DNA of 64,000 nt from Thetidibacter halocola (GTDB lineage: Bacteria; Pseudomonadota; Alphaproteobacteria; Rhodobacterales; Rhodobacteraceae). The DNA lies in contig NZ_JAGTUU010000012.1 of assembly GCF_018224955.1 (NCBI RefSeq), positions 1 to 64,000 on the forward strand, in the 5' to 3' direction. Below are positions 44,571 to 53,429 of this stretch, piece after piece. Every line of letters begins with the position of its first letter. Position 1 is the first letter of the stretch. A program made the position numbers and the translations under genes. The notes beneath the pieces were generated by a model, which was given only the letters and a program-made list of their open reading frames with translations, made no database searches and was not told the origin of the DNA.

Positions 44571-45485
44571 ATGAACCGCATCGCCCGCGCCTGGGACAGC
44601 GATTTGGCCTACAGCTTTCGCCACTCGCCCGTGGCGGTCGTCGCCGCTTTCGTCGCCCTGCTGATCATCCTGGCCGCCGCCCTGGCGCCGCTGATCGCGC
44701 CGCACGACCCGTTCAACCCCGCCAGCCTGAACCTGATGGACGGCTTCACCCCCCCGATGGAGCCCAACGCCTTTACCGGCAACACCTACTGGCTGGGCAC
44801 CGACAACCAGGGGCGAGACATCTTTTCCGCCATCCTCTACGGCGCACGCATCTCGCTCTTCGTGGGGTTCTCGGCGGTGCTGTTCGCGATGGTGCTGGGC
44901 ATCGCGGTTGGGCTGCTGGCGGCCTGGCGCGGTGGCTGGGTGGACAGCCTGCTGATGCGCATCGCCGACGTGCAGCTCTCCTTTCCATCGATCCTGATCG
45001 CGCTGCTGATCTTCGGCGTGGCGCGTGGCGTGATCCCCCCCGCCTATCGCGAGGAAATGGCGATCTGGGTGCTGATCGTCGCCATCGGCCTGTCGGACTG
45101 GGTGCAGTTTGCCCGCGTCGTGCGCGGCGCCGCGATGGTGGAAAAGGCACGCGAATACGTTCAGGCTGCGCGCGTGATCGGCGTGCACCCGGTGCGCATC
45201 GTGCTGACCCACATCCTGCCCAACGTCATGGGGCCGGTGCTGGTCATCGCAACGATCGGCCTGGCGCTGGCCATCATCGCCGAGGCGACCTTGTCCTTCC
45301 TCGGCGTGGGCGTGCCGCCGACCCAGCCCAGCCTCGGCACGCTTATCCGCATCGGCCAGGGTTTCCTGTTCTCGGGCGAATGGTGGATCATCCTGTTTCC
45401 CTCCATCGCGCTGCTGGCGCTGGCCCTGTCGGTGAACCTGCTGGGCGACTGGCTGCGCGACGCATTGAACCCGAGGCTGAAATGA
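44571..45485 (+). CDS. dppC: Peptide-type ABC transporter permease DppC
   Basis: Second membrane permease, 304 residues. It has N-terminal LIAPHDPFNPASLNLMD, the characteristic WLGTDNQGRDIFSAILYGARI, the EAA loop EKAREYVQAARVIGVHPVRI and FLGVGVPPTQPSLGTLI near the C terminus. Ends in an ATGA-type overlap with dppD. Confidence 0.92.
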   Translation: MNRIARAWDSDLAYSFRHSPVAVVAAFVALLIILAAALAPLIAPHDPFNPASLNLMDGFTPPMEPNAFTGNTYWLGTDNQGRDIFSAILYGARISLFVGFSAVLFAMVLGIAVGLLAAWRGGWVDSLLMRIADVQLSFPSILIALLIFGVARGVIPPAYREEMAIWVLIVAIGLSDWVQFARVVRGAAMVEKAREYVQAARVIGVHPVRIVLTHILPNVMGPVLVIATIGLALAIIAEATLSFLGVGVPPTQPSLGTLIRIGQGFLFSGEWWIILFPSIALLALALSVNLLGDWLRDALNPRLK

Positions 45486-46465
45486 CAGAGCCGCTGCTTT
45501 CCGTCCGCGACCTGCGGGTCGAGTTTCCCAACCGGCGCGGCACGCTGACCGCGCTGGACGGGATTTCCTTCGACATCGCGCCGGGCGAGGTGCTGGGCAT
45601 GGTGGGCGAGTCCGGCGCGGGCAAGTCGCTGACCGGCGCCGCCATCATCGGCCTGCTGGAACCGCCGGGCCGCATCGCCGGGGGCGAGATCCGACTGAAG
45701 GGCCAGCGCATCGACACCCTTTCGCCAGAACAGATGCGCCGCATCCGGGGCAAGCGGATCGGAATGGTGTTCCAGGACCCGCTGACCAGCCTCAACCCGC
45801 TCTACACCGTCGCGCAGCAGTTGGTCGAGACGATCCGCACCCACATGCCGCTGTCCGAGGTCGACGCCCGCAAGCGCGCCATCGCGCTGCTGGACCGCGT
45901 CGGCATCCCGGCGGCAGCGCGGCGGATCGACGACTACCCGCACCATTTCTCGGGCGGGATGCGGCAGCGCGTGGTGATCGCGCTGGCGCTCTGCGCGGAG
46001 CCGGAACTGGTGATCGCTGACGAGCCCACGACCGCGCTGGACGTGTCCGTGCAGGCGCAGATCATCGACCTGATCAAGGAGATCTGCGCCGAACGCGGCG
46101 CGGCGGTGATGCTGATCACCCACGACATGGGCGTGATCGCCGAGACGGCGGATCGCGTCGCCGTGCTCTATGCCGGGCGCCTGGCCGAGATCGGGCCGGT
46201 GCGCGACGTGATCCTCGACGCGGCGCATCCCTATACCAGGGGTCTGATGGGCTCGATCCCCACGCTGACGCAGGAAAGCGACCGGCTGGTGCAGATCCCC
46301 GGCGCGATGCCGCGTCTGTCGTCCATCCCGACCGGCTGCGCCTTCAACCCGCGCTGCCCCGAGGCCTTCGACCGCTGCCGCACCGAGCGGCCCGTGCCGC
46401 TGGACCGCCCGGGCGGGCGGCAGGTGGCCTGCTGGCTGGCCGCCAAGGAGAGCGCCCATGGCTGA
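45482..46465 (+). CDS. dppD: Peptide-type ABC transporter ATP-binding protein DppD
   Basis: Cytosolic ATPase of 327 residues. It has Walker A GESGAGKS, Q-loop MVFQDPLTSLNPLY, signature FSGGMRQRVVIALAL, Walker B ELVIADEPTTALD and the C-terminal oligopeptide domain GCAFNPRCPEAFDRC with Cys residues typical of the family (some bind Fe-S). I chose ATG 45482, overlapping dppC; longer reading begins inside dppC. Confidence 0.92.
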   Translation: MTEPLLSVRDLRVEFPNRRGTLTALDGISFDIAPGEVLGMVGESGAGKSLTGAAIIGLLEPPGRIAGGEIRLKGQRIDTLSPEQMRRIRGKRIGMVFQDPLTSLNPLYTVAQQLVETIRTHMPLSEVDARKRAIALLDRVGIPAAARRIDDYPHHFSGGMRQRVVIALALCAEPELVIADEPTTALDVSVQAQIIDLIKEICAERGAAVMLITHDMGVIAETADRVAVLYAGRLAEIGPVRDVILDAAHPYTRGLMGSIPTLTQESDRLVQIPGAMPRLSSIPTGCAFNPRCPEAFDRCRTERPVPLDRPGGRQVACWLAAKESAHG

Positions 46466-47456
46466 TCCCCTGTTGCAGATAGAGGGGTTGTGGCGCCGTT
46501 TCGACGTGTCCAAGCCATGGCTGAACCGCGTGATCGAACGCGAGAAACCGCAATTGCTGACCGCCGTTGCGGACGTGTCCTTTGACATCGCGCGGGGCGA
46601 GACCTTTGCCCTGGTGGGCGAGTCGGGTTCGGGCAAGTCGACCATCGCGCGGATGATCGTCGGACTGCTGGGCGCGTCCGAGGGGCGCATCCGCTTCGAC
46701 GGCAAGGACATGACGGAAATGGCGCCGTCCGATCTGCGGGCGCTGCGGCGGCGGTTCCAGATGATCTTTCAGGATCCGTTCGCCAGCCTGAATCCGCGCT
46801 GGCGGGTGGGCGACATCATCGCCGAACCGATGCGCACCTTCGGCCTGGCCACCGGCGCCGAGGCCGCGACCGAGGTGGCCCGCCTGCTGGAAACCGTTGG
46901 CCTGTCGGCCCGCGACGCCGAGAAGTTCCCGCATGAATTCTCGGGCGGGCAGCGCCAGCGCATCGCCATTGCCCGCGCGCTGTCCTCCAAGCCCGAGTTC
47001 ATCGTCTGCGACGAGCCGACATCGGCGCTGGACGTCAGCGTGCAGGCACAGATCCTGAACCTGATGCGCGATCTCCAGGACGAGTTCGGGCTGACTTACC
47101 TGTTCATCAGCCACGACCTGTCGGTGGTGCGTCACATGGCCAGCCGCATCGGCGTGCTGTATCTCGGCCGCCTGGTCGAGGTGGCCGATGCCAAGGCGCT
47201 GTTCCGCGCCCCCTGCCATCCCTACACGCGGATGCTGCTGGACGCGGTGCCGGACCTGGCGCTGTCCGGGCGGCGGCGCAAGCCGGTCAGCGGCGAGATC
47301 CCCAACCCGATCTCGCCACCCGCCGGCTGCGCCTTTCACCCGCGCTGCCCCGCGATGACCGAGGCCTGCAAGCAGGCGATCCCGGCGCCCCGGCCCACCG
47401 CGACCGGCATGGCAGCCTGCATCCGGCTGGACATGGCGGAAACCGCCGCGCGCTAG
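46458..47456 (+). CDS. dppF: Peptide-type ABC transporter ATP-binding protein DppF
   Basis: Second ATPase of 332 residues, overlapping dppD by 8 bp. It has Walker A GESGSGKS, Q-loop MIFQDPFASLNPRW, signature FSGGQRQRIAIARAL, Walker B FIVCDEPTSALD and C-terminal GCAFHPRCPAMTEAC. Its last 4 bp overlap the end of the convergent MFS gene. Confidence 0.92.
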   Translation: MADPLLQIEGLWRRFDVSKPWLNRVIEREKPQLLTAVADVSFDIARGETFALVGESGSGKSTIARMIVGLLGASEGRIRFDGKDMTEMAPSDLRALRRRFQMIFQDPFASLNPRWRVGDIIAEPMRTFGLATGAEAATEVARLLETVGLSARDAEKFPHEFSGGQRQRIAIARALSSKPEFIVCDEPTSALDVSVQAQILNLMRDLQDEFGLTYLFISHDLSVVRHMASRIGVLYLGRLVEVADAKALFRAPCHPYTRMLLDAVPDLALSGRRRKPVSGEIPNPISPPAGCAFHPRCPAMTEACKQAIPAPRPTATGMAACIRLDMAETAAR

Positions 47457-48709
47457 GCCTCGCGCCCCATGGCGGCGCTGCGGCGATGCAGCGCCCGGTC
47501 GAGTGGCAGGATACCCAGCAGGCTGAGCGCGGCGAACCCGGCACCGGCCAGGAAGGTCGCCTGCGGGCCAAAGACCTCCCACAGCGCCCCGGCCATCACG
47601 CTGGCCGCCAGCATCGCGACCCCGGTGACCAGATTGAACACGCCAAAGGCCGTGCCGCGCAACTCGGCCGGCACCGCGTCGGCCACCAGAGCCGCCAGCA
47701 GCCCCTGCGTCAGGCCCATGTGCAGCCCCCAGAGCAGCACGCCCGCGCCGATCCCCCACAGCCCCTGCGCCAGCGCCAGGCAGAGGTCGGCCAGGATCAG
47801 CACGGTCATGCCCGCCCCCAGGATGACCCCGCGCGGCGCCCGGTCCGACAGCGCACCCACCGGGTAGGCGGTCAGCGCGTAGACCAGGTTCATCGCCACC
47901 AGCACCAGCGGCACCAGCATCAGGGGCAGGCCCGCCCCCTCGGCGCGCAGGATCAGGAAGGCCTCGCTGAACCGTGCCAGCGTAAAGGCCGCCGCAACCG
48001 CGACCACCGCCCAGTAAAGCCCGCCCAGCAGGCGCAATTCCGATCGCGCCAGCGGGTTTCGCACCCGGCGCAGCCCCACCGGGCGTGGCGGTTCGTGCAC
48101 TGCAAACAGGATCAGCGCCAGCGCGCCGAAGGCCGGCAGCACGGCGACCCAGAACACCGTCGTGAAATCGTCGGCAAAGGCCCACATCAGCGCCACCGCC
48201 AACAGCGGCCCAAGGAAGGCACCCACCGTGTCCAGCGTCTGACGCAGCCCAAAGGCCGCGCCGCGCAGACCGGGCGGTGCGATGTCGGCGACCAGCGCAT
48301 CGCGTGGCGCGCCACGGATGCCCTTGCCGACCCGGTCGACGAAACGCGCCGCGACCAGCCAGCCGACCGTGGGCGCCAGCGGAAAGACCGGCTTGGTCAG
48401 CGCGGCAAGCCCGTATCCCAGCGCCGCCAACCCCTTGCGCCGCCCGATCCGGTCACTCAGCGCGCCGGAGAAGACCTTTGTGACCGCCGCCGTCGCCTCG
48501 GCGATACCCTCGATCACGCCGACGGTCAGCGCCGAGGCGCCAAGGCCCACGACGAGGTAGACCGGCAGCAGCGCGTGAATCATCTCGGACGAGACGTCCA
48601 TCAGCATCGACACCAGACCCAGCGCCCAGATCCCGGCGGGCAGCCGCAACCAGCCCGGCCGCGCCGCCGTCGGATCGCCCGCTTCGCCTGTCTCCGACCT
48701 GTCGGTCAT
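47453..48709 (-). CDS. MFS transporter
   Basis: Twelve-helix major facilitator of 418 residues. Helix 1-2 reads LGLVSMLMDVSSEMIHALLPVYL. The loop 2-3 motif is GALSDRIGRRKG, and FVDRVGKGIRGAPRDALVADI follows. A second half repeats with VGALSDRAPRGVILGAGM. Similar proteins are usually drug or metabolite exporters; the substrate is unknown. Convergent with dppF, and 45 bp downstream of the LysR gene on the same strand. Confidence 0.85.
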   Translation of the reverse strand: MTDRSETGEAGDPTAARPGWLRLPAGIWALGLVSMLMDVSSEMIHALLPVYLVVGLGASALTVGVIEGIAEATAAVTKVFSGALSDRIGRRKGLAALGYGLAALTKPVFPLAPTVGWLVAARFVDRVGKGIRGAPRDALVADIAPPGLRGAAFGLRQTLDTVGAFLGPLLAVALMWAFADDFTTVFWVAVLPAFGALALILFAVHEPPRPVGLRRVRNPLARSELRLLGGLYWAVVAVAAAFTLARFSEAFLILRAEGAGLPLMLVPLVLVAMNLVYALTAYPVGALSDRAPRGVILGAGMTVLILADLCLALAQGLWGIGAGVLLWGLHMGLTQGLLAALVADAVPAELRGTAFGVFNLVTGVAMLAASVMAGALWEVFGPQATFLAGAGFAALSLLGILPLDRALHRRSAAMGREA

Positions 48710-48754
48710 GTCACCCTCTCCGCACCCGTGTGGCCGATCCCGACCCGGCTCCTG

Positions 48755-49690
48755 TCAGGCGCTGTCCGCGATAGTCTTCAGGTGCTCCTCCAGCACGGTC
48801 AACAGCGCATCGCGCCGCGCGTCGCGGGTGCCGCGCGTCCAGGCCGCAGCCAGCACCAGCCTGCCGTGCGCCGCCGACGGCGGCATCTCCAGCGGGACAA
48901 AGCGGACGCCAGGCACCGCGATCCGCGCGGTCCAGCGCGGCACGATGGCCAGCCCCGTACCCGTCGCCACGAGGCTGACGATCGTGTGCTTTTCCTCGGC
49001 CACCTGCGCGATGCGCGCCGTCAGCCCGGCATCGAGGAACAGCTTGATCGTCAGGTCGTGGGAATGCGGACGCGAGCGGCGGTCGGGCACGATCAGGGGT
49101 GCATCCGCCAGGTCGGCGACAGTGACCGATGCACGATCCGCCAAGGGATGTCCTTCGGGCAGGGCCACCACCGCGCTTTCATGGAACAGCGTGCGGAAGA
49201 CCAGGCGCGGGTCACGCGTCTCGGGCGGGCGGCAAAAGGCGATGTCCAGCCCGCCGCGCAGCAGCCTCGGCAGCAGGTGGATCGTCTTCTGCTCGACCAG
49301 GCGAACCTCGATCCCGGGATGCGCCTTGCGCAGCAGGCGCAGCAGCGGCGGCATCAGCCCGGCAGCGGCGCTATCGATGGCACCGACCCGCAGCACCGGC
49401 GCCGCATCGCGGCCCAAGTCGCGCACCCGCCGTTCCAGCGCATCGGCCTGCGCCACCAGCGCGCGCATGTCCTCGAGAACCGCAGCACCCGCCGGTGTCA
49501 GCGCGACGCTGCGGGTCGTGCGAAAGAACAGCCGCGTGTCCAGCCCATCTTCGAGCATCCGTATCTGGCGGCCCAGCGAGGCGGGCAGCATCCCCAGCGC
49601 TTGCGCCGCCCGCCCGAAATGCAGCGCATCGGCGGCGGCGACGAAACACTTGATCTGGGCGATCTCCATGCGCAGCTCGATCCATCTCAT
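48755..49690 (-). CDS. LysR-family transcriptional regulator
   Basis: Regulator of up to 311 residues. The N-terminal winged HTH runs FVAAADALHFGRAAQALGM to LEDGLDTRLFFRTTRSVALT, and a LysR substrate domain follows. ATG 49690 is the longest start; ATG 49669 (MEIAQIKCF) is closer to the usual family start, and neither has a strong ribosome site. Divergent from the tartrate/malate dehydrogenase gene with an AT-rich symmetric sequence between them, so it probably controls that gene (DmlR-like). Confidence 0.88.
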   Translation of the reverse strand: MRWIELRMEIAQIKCFVAAADALHFGRAAQALGMLPASLGRQIRMLEDGLDTRLFFRTTRSVALTPAGAAVLEDMRALVAQADALERRVRDLGRDAAPVLRVGAIDSAAAGLMPPLLRLLRKAHPGIEVRLVEQKTIHLLPRLLRGGLDIAFCRPPETRDPRLVFRTLFHESAVVALPEGHPLADRASVTVADLADAPLIVPDRRSRPHSHDLTIKLFLDAGLTARIAQVAEEKHTIVSLVATGTGLAIVPRWTARIAVPGVRFVPLEMPPSAAHGRLVLAAAWTRGTRDARRDALLTVLEEHLKTIADSA

Positions 49691-49694
49691 TATT

Positions 49695-49716
49695 GCATTT
49701 AATTATATAATCATGC
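49695..49716. promoter_or_regulatory. AT-rich symmetric element in the LysR/dehydrogenase divergent region
   Basis: GCAT (49695-49698) and ATGC (49713-49716) flank ATTATATAAT (49702-49711), itself a perfect palindrome. This AT-rich block stands out in GC-rich DNA. It is placed at the 5' edge of the LysR gene and about 100 bp upstream of the dehydrogenase, as expected for a LysR binding site overlapping a -10 region. Confidence 0.5.
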
Positions 49717-49816
49717 GCGCCTTGAGACGTCCATCCACCACCGCCTAGACTGAAACCAACCCGCCGCGGCCTACCGCGAACGGCCTAGGCCCAAGCCCAA
49801 TGAAGGACGACAACCC

Positions 49817-50890
49817 ATGCAGACCTACCGCATCGCCGCCATTCCCGCCGACGGGATCGGCCCCGAAGTCATCGCTGCCGGGCTTCAGGCGCTGGATGCG
49901 CTGGCGCGCCGGGACGGCGGGTTCACGCTGGACGTGACCGAATTCGACTGGGGCTCGGACCGCTACAAGCGGACCGGCGCGCTGATGCCCGAGGATGGGG
50001 CCGAGACGCTCAAGGCGTTCGACGCGATCTTCTTCGGCGCGGTCGGCGCGCCCGACGTGCCCGATCACGTCACGCTCTGGGGCCTGCGCCTGCCGATATG
50101 CCAGGGCTTCGATCAGTATGCCAACGTGCGGCCGACACGGATCCTGCCCGGCATCGCCTCGCCGCTGGCCGGGGTCGGACCCGGCGATCTCGACTGGGTG
50201 ATCGTGCGCGAGAATTCCGAGGGCGAATACTCCGGTATCGGCGGGCGGGCGCATCGCGGCCTGCCCGAGGAGGTCGGAACCGAGGTCTCGATCTTCACCC
50301 GCACCGGCGTCACCCGCATCATGCGTTACGCCTTCCGGCTGGCGCAGTCGCGGCCGCGCAAGCTGCTGACGGTGGTGACGAAATCGAACGCCCAGCGGTT
50401 CGGCATGGTGATGTGGGACGAGATCGCCGCCGAGGTCTCGCAGGAGTTTCCCGACGTCACCTGGGACAAGATGCTGGTCGACGCCATGACCGTCCGCATG
50501 GTGAAGAACCCGCGCAGCCTCGACACGATCGTGGCCACCAACCTGCATGCGGACATCCTGTCGGACCTCGCCGGCGCGCTGGCGGGATCGCTGGGCGTCG
50601 CGCCCACCGCCAATATCGACCCCGAGCGGCGCTATCCCTCGATGTTCGAACCGATTCACGGCTCGGCCTTCGACATCACCGGCAAGGGCATCGCCAATCC
50701 CGTCGCCACCTTCTGGACCGCCGCGCAGATGCTCGAGCATCTCGGCGAGGCGGCAGCGGCCATCCGGCTGATGCGGGCGGTCGAAAAGGTCTGCGCCGAC
50801 GGCGTGCTGACGCCGGACGTGGGCGGCAACGCCACGACGCAGCAGGTCACCGACGCCGTCTGCGACGCGATCCGCGGCGACAACATCTGA
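49817..50890 (+). CDS. ttuC: Tartrate / D-malate dehydrogenase (decarboxylating)
   Basis: NAD-dependent beta-decarboxylating dehydrogenase of the isopropylmalate/isocitrate family, 357 residues. It has ADGIGPEV at 10-17, the diagnostic VGAPDVPDHVTLWGLRLP and QGFDQYANVRP, then VRENSEGEYSGIGG, VTKSNAQRFGMVMWDE, and DAMTVRMV. The NAD site is EPIHGSAFDITGKGIANP. The DHVTLWGLRLPICQ segment separates TtuC/DmlA from LeuB. It probably oxidises D-malate or tartrate, feeding pyruvate or glycerate. AAGGACG precedes the ATG; a LysR regulator is divergent. Confidence 0.88.
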   Translation: MQTYRIAAIPADGIGPEVIAAGLQALDALARRDGGFTLDVTEFDWGSDRYKRTGALMPEDGAETLKAFDAIFFGAVGAPDVPDHVTLWGLRLPICQGFDQYANVRPTRILPGIASPLAGVGPGDLDWVIVRENSEGEYSGIGGRAHRGLPEEVGTEVSIFTRTGVTRIMRYAFRLAQSRPRKLLTVVTKSNAQRFGMVMWDEIAAEVSQEFPDVTWDKMLVDAMTVRMVKNPRSLDTIVATNLHADILSDLAGALAGSLGVAPTANIDPERRYPSMFEPIHGSAFDITGKGIANPVATFWTAAQMLEHLGEAAAAIRLMRAVEKVCADGVLTPDVGGNATTQQVTDAVCDAIRGDNI

Positions 50891-51092
50891 CAGGCGGCGC
50901 GGCGGCGGGCGCGGCGCAATGCCCCCTGCCGCGGCCAAAAAAAGACCGGCGCCGGATGCGGCGCGCAACGGGCCGGGCCTTCGCCGGGCGGGTTTGGCAT
51001 GTATCCGAAAAATTCTGCATAAACAGCGGGTCAGGTGCTTGCCCGTCACCGAAAACCGGCTATCGTCCGCGTGATTTTTTCGGAGTTTTCAA

Positions 51093-53168
51093 ATGACTGA
51101 CATGACGACCTTGGCCGATGGCCGCACTGTGACCTGGCGCACCGATGCCACCGTCTCTCCCGCCACCGTCGTTTTCCGGGTGGCCGATGCGGACGGCACC
51201 ATCCTGATCGACCAGGCCGCGATCACGCCCACCGGGAGCAATCCCAGGATCAGCGTCGTGGGCGTCGAGGGGCTGGCCGATGGCGGGCTGCGGGTGATCT
51301 ACCACGAAGAGCTGTTCATCCAGTTCGACGACGGCTCGATCTATTCCCAGGTCTTTTCCGCCAGTGGCGAGGCCAGCACGCCCACGCTGGTCTCCGAGCA
51401 GTTCCACCTGATGCCGCAGACCCGCCCCAGCATCGAGACGCTGAGCGACGGCACCTTCCTCTATGCACAGGACAGCCTCTTCGCCCCCGATCCCGATGCA
51501 GGCTGGAACGCGCAGATCGTCTATCCGGTCAGCTTCAACGACCGGCTCTTTCCTTATGCGCAGGCCATAACCGAGACCGATGCAGGCTTTGCCTGGGCCA
51601 CGATGAGCCTCAGCCCGCCCTTGAACGACACGCCGGTGCTGCTGCACCTGTTCAATGCCGATCTCAGCCGGGTCGCGGTCAAGGTGCCGGTCGGCAGCAC
51701 CCTGCACGAGGCGAATTCGGATTTCTCCGCGCGGGTCTACGCGGTGGACGTCGACACGCTGGACGATGGCCGGATCGCGGTGGTCTGGGCGACAGAGCGC
51801 TTTGCCGATGAAACCCGCACGGGAGACCCGCAGAGCGGCATCTTCCTTGCGATCCACAACCCGAATGGCACCGTCTCGGTGCCCGAGATGGTGGTCTCGC
51901 CCACCGCCAACGCGCTCCAGGTCTTCGAGATGCCGAGGGTCTTCGCACTGGACGGTGGCGGCTATGCCGTGGCCTTCCAGGGCCGGCAGCAGGGCAACAG
52001 CACGCTCAGCGCGGCGCTGCACATCCAGACCTACGACGCCTCCGGCCAGTTGCTGGACGAGGATATCGACCCCCGGACGGGCACCAGCCCGCTGCGCGGC
52101 CTGACCACGCAGGACCTGGTGATCTCCGCCGATGGCAGCAGCTTTGCGCTGACGGTGGACAGCCTGGTTTCGCTGGACGACCGCGAGGGCGCAGGGTCAC
52201 CGCCCGACCTGCCCACCGAGGGCGCCGACGACCTGCTCGGCACGGCAGGCCCCGACTCGGTGACGCTGCTGGGTGGGAACGACACCTACTCGGGTGGCGA
52301 TGGCGACGACCTGGCCAACGGCGGCACGGGCGATGACAGCCTCTATGGCAACACCGGCAACGATACGCTGCTGGGTGGCGAGGGCGATGACCGGCTGGAT
52401 GGCGGCAATGGCGACGACAGCCTGGCCGGCGCCGATGGGGCCGATACGCTGCTGGGCGGCAAGGGTTACGACACGCTGCGCGGTGGCGACGGCAATGACC
52501 GGGTGGTTGGCGGCGACGGGCGCGACCTGGCCTACCTCGGCGGCGGCGACGACCTGTTCTTCGACAACGCGCAGGGCGGCGTGAACGGGCGCGACACGGT
52601 CTGGGCCAATGCCGGCAACGACACGGTGCAGGGCGGCAATGGCGACGACGTGTTCTACGGCGAGGGCGGCGCCGACCTGATCCTCGGGCGTCTGGGCAAT
52701 GACCGGCTGTTCGGCGGCGACCAGAACGACACGCTGCGCGGCGGCGACGGGAATGACGTGGTGGCGGGCGGCAACGGCCGCGACCGGGCCTTCCTGGGGG
52801 CCGGCAACGACCAGTGGTTCGACAATGACCAGGTGCAGTTCGGCGATGATTTCATCGACGGCTGGACCGGCGACGACACGATCCGCATGGGCGGCGGCAA
52901 CGACACCGCCGTTGGCGGCGCTGGGGCCGACACGTTTGTCTTCGCCGCCAGCATCGATGCCGATGTCATCCGCGACTACCAGCTGGGCCAGGACGCCCTG
53001 CAGATCGACACGGGCCTCTGGGGCGGCGCCCTCGACCTGGCGCGGCTGGAGGCGCTGACCGACACGAGTTCCGGCACGCTGGTGCTGGATTTCGGCGGCG
53101 GCCACAGCATCACCTTCGAGGGGCTGACCTCGAACGCCGGGCTGCTGGACGACATCGTGCTGGTCTGA
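51093..53168 (+). CDS. RTX calcium-binding repeat protein with beta-propeller-like N-terminal domain
   Basis: Predicted type I-secreted protein of 691 residues without a Sec signal. Residues 1-365 are rich in short strand motifs such as ADGGLRVIYH, LDDGRIAVVWATE and LDGGGYAVAFQGR, resembling the repeated VVW-type blades of bacterial beta-propellers. From PTEGADDLLGT (about 373) come GGxGxDxUx nonapeptide repeats that bind Ca2+ (DDRLDGGNGDDSLAGADGAD and others) up to about 615. The C terminus runs DYQLGQDALQIDTGLWGG, VLDFGGGHSITFEGL and ends NAGLLDDIVLV, which should be the secretion signal. Its 3' half is nearly identical to that of the gene at 59752. GGAG at 51081 precedes the ATG. Confidence 0.85.
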   Translation: MTDMTTLADGRTVTWRTDATVSPATVVFRVADADGTILIDQAAITPTGSNPRISVVGVEGLADGGLRVIYHEELFIQFDDGSIYSQVFSASGEASTPTLVSEQFHLMPQTRPSIETLSDGTFLYAQDSLFAPDPDAGWNAQIVYPVSFNDRLFPYAQAITETDAGFAWATMSLSPPLNDTPVLLHLFNADLSRVAVKVPVGSTLHEANSDFSARVYAVDVDTLDDGRIAVVWATERFADETRTGDPQSGIFLAIHNPNGTVSVPEMVVSPTANALQVFEMPRVFALDGGGYAVAFQGRQQGNSTLSAALHIQTYDASGQLLDEDIDPRTGTSPLRGLTTQDLVISADGSSFALTVDSLVSLDDREGAGSPPDLPTEGADDLLGTAGPDSVTLLGGNDTYSGGDGDDLANGGTGDDSLYGNTGNDTLLGGEGDDRLDGGNGDDSLAGADGADTLLGGKGYDTLRGGDGNDRVVGGDGRDLAYLGGGDDLFFDNAQGGVNGRDTVWANAGNDTVQGGNGDDVFYGEGGADLILGRLGNDRLFGGDQNDTLRGGDGNDVVAGGNGRDRAFLGAGNDQWFDNDQVQFGDDFIDGWTGDDTIRMGGGNDTAVGGAGADTFVFAASIDADVIRDYQLGQDALQIDTGLWGGALDLARLEALTDTSSGTLVLDFGGGHSITFEGLTSNAGLLDDIVLV

Positions 53169-53208
53169 GGCGCGGGGTTCTTCCGGCCTCGAATATCCCG
53201 GGGGGGGG
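52331..53208. repeat. RTX 3' module, copy 1 (partner at 61116-61998)
   Basis: An approximately 880-bp stretch aligns with 61116-61998 at a constant offset of 8785 bp up to the G-run. I count only about two dozen base differences by eye. Looser similarity begins at the PTEGADDLLGT codons (52211 and 61023), where copy 2 lacks 27 bp. Identity continues past the stop codon through TTCTTCCGGCCTCGAATA and a G-run of 9 here versus 14 in copy 2. Confidence 0.9.
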
Positions 53209-53429
53209 CGCCACGCGCGCCGGGGGCAAGGCCGCCGGCCCACACCCCCGGGGTACCCTGCCCCGCGAATGACCGGCCAGGTGCGCGCTCGACACGCGCA
53301 ACGACGGAACGCGCGCACCGCTCCGTATAAACAGGACGGCACGGCATCCTGTCGCCTTGGGTCCCCTGGGATGGACAGGCGGCGTCAAGTCGGGGGATCA
53401 TGCACGGGGCTCGAGGCGAAAGGACGGCA

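Noticed and set aside
47486-49702. A 738-codon plus-strand open frame
   Set aside because: It covers the MFS and LysR genes in antisense; the Gln/Arg-rich sequence has no domain.
52300-53000. Regular short DNA periodicity suggesting a CRISPR or satellite array
   Set aside because: The period is 27 bp in frame and encodes GGxGxDxUx nonapeptides; there are no conserved repeats with unique spacers.
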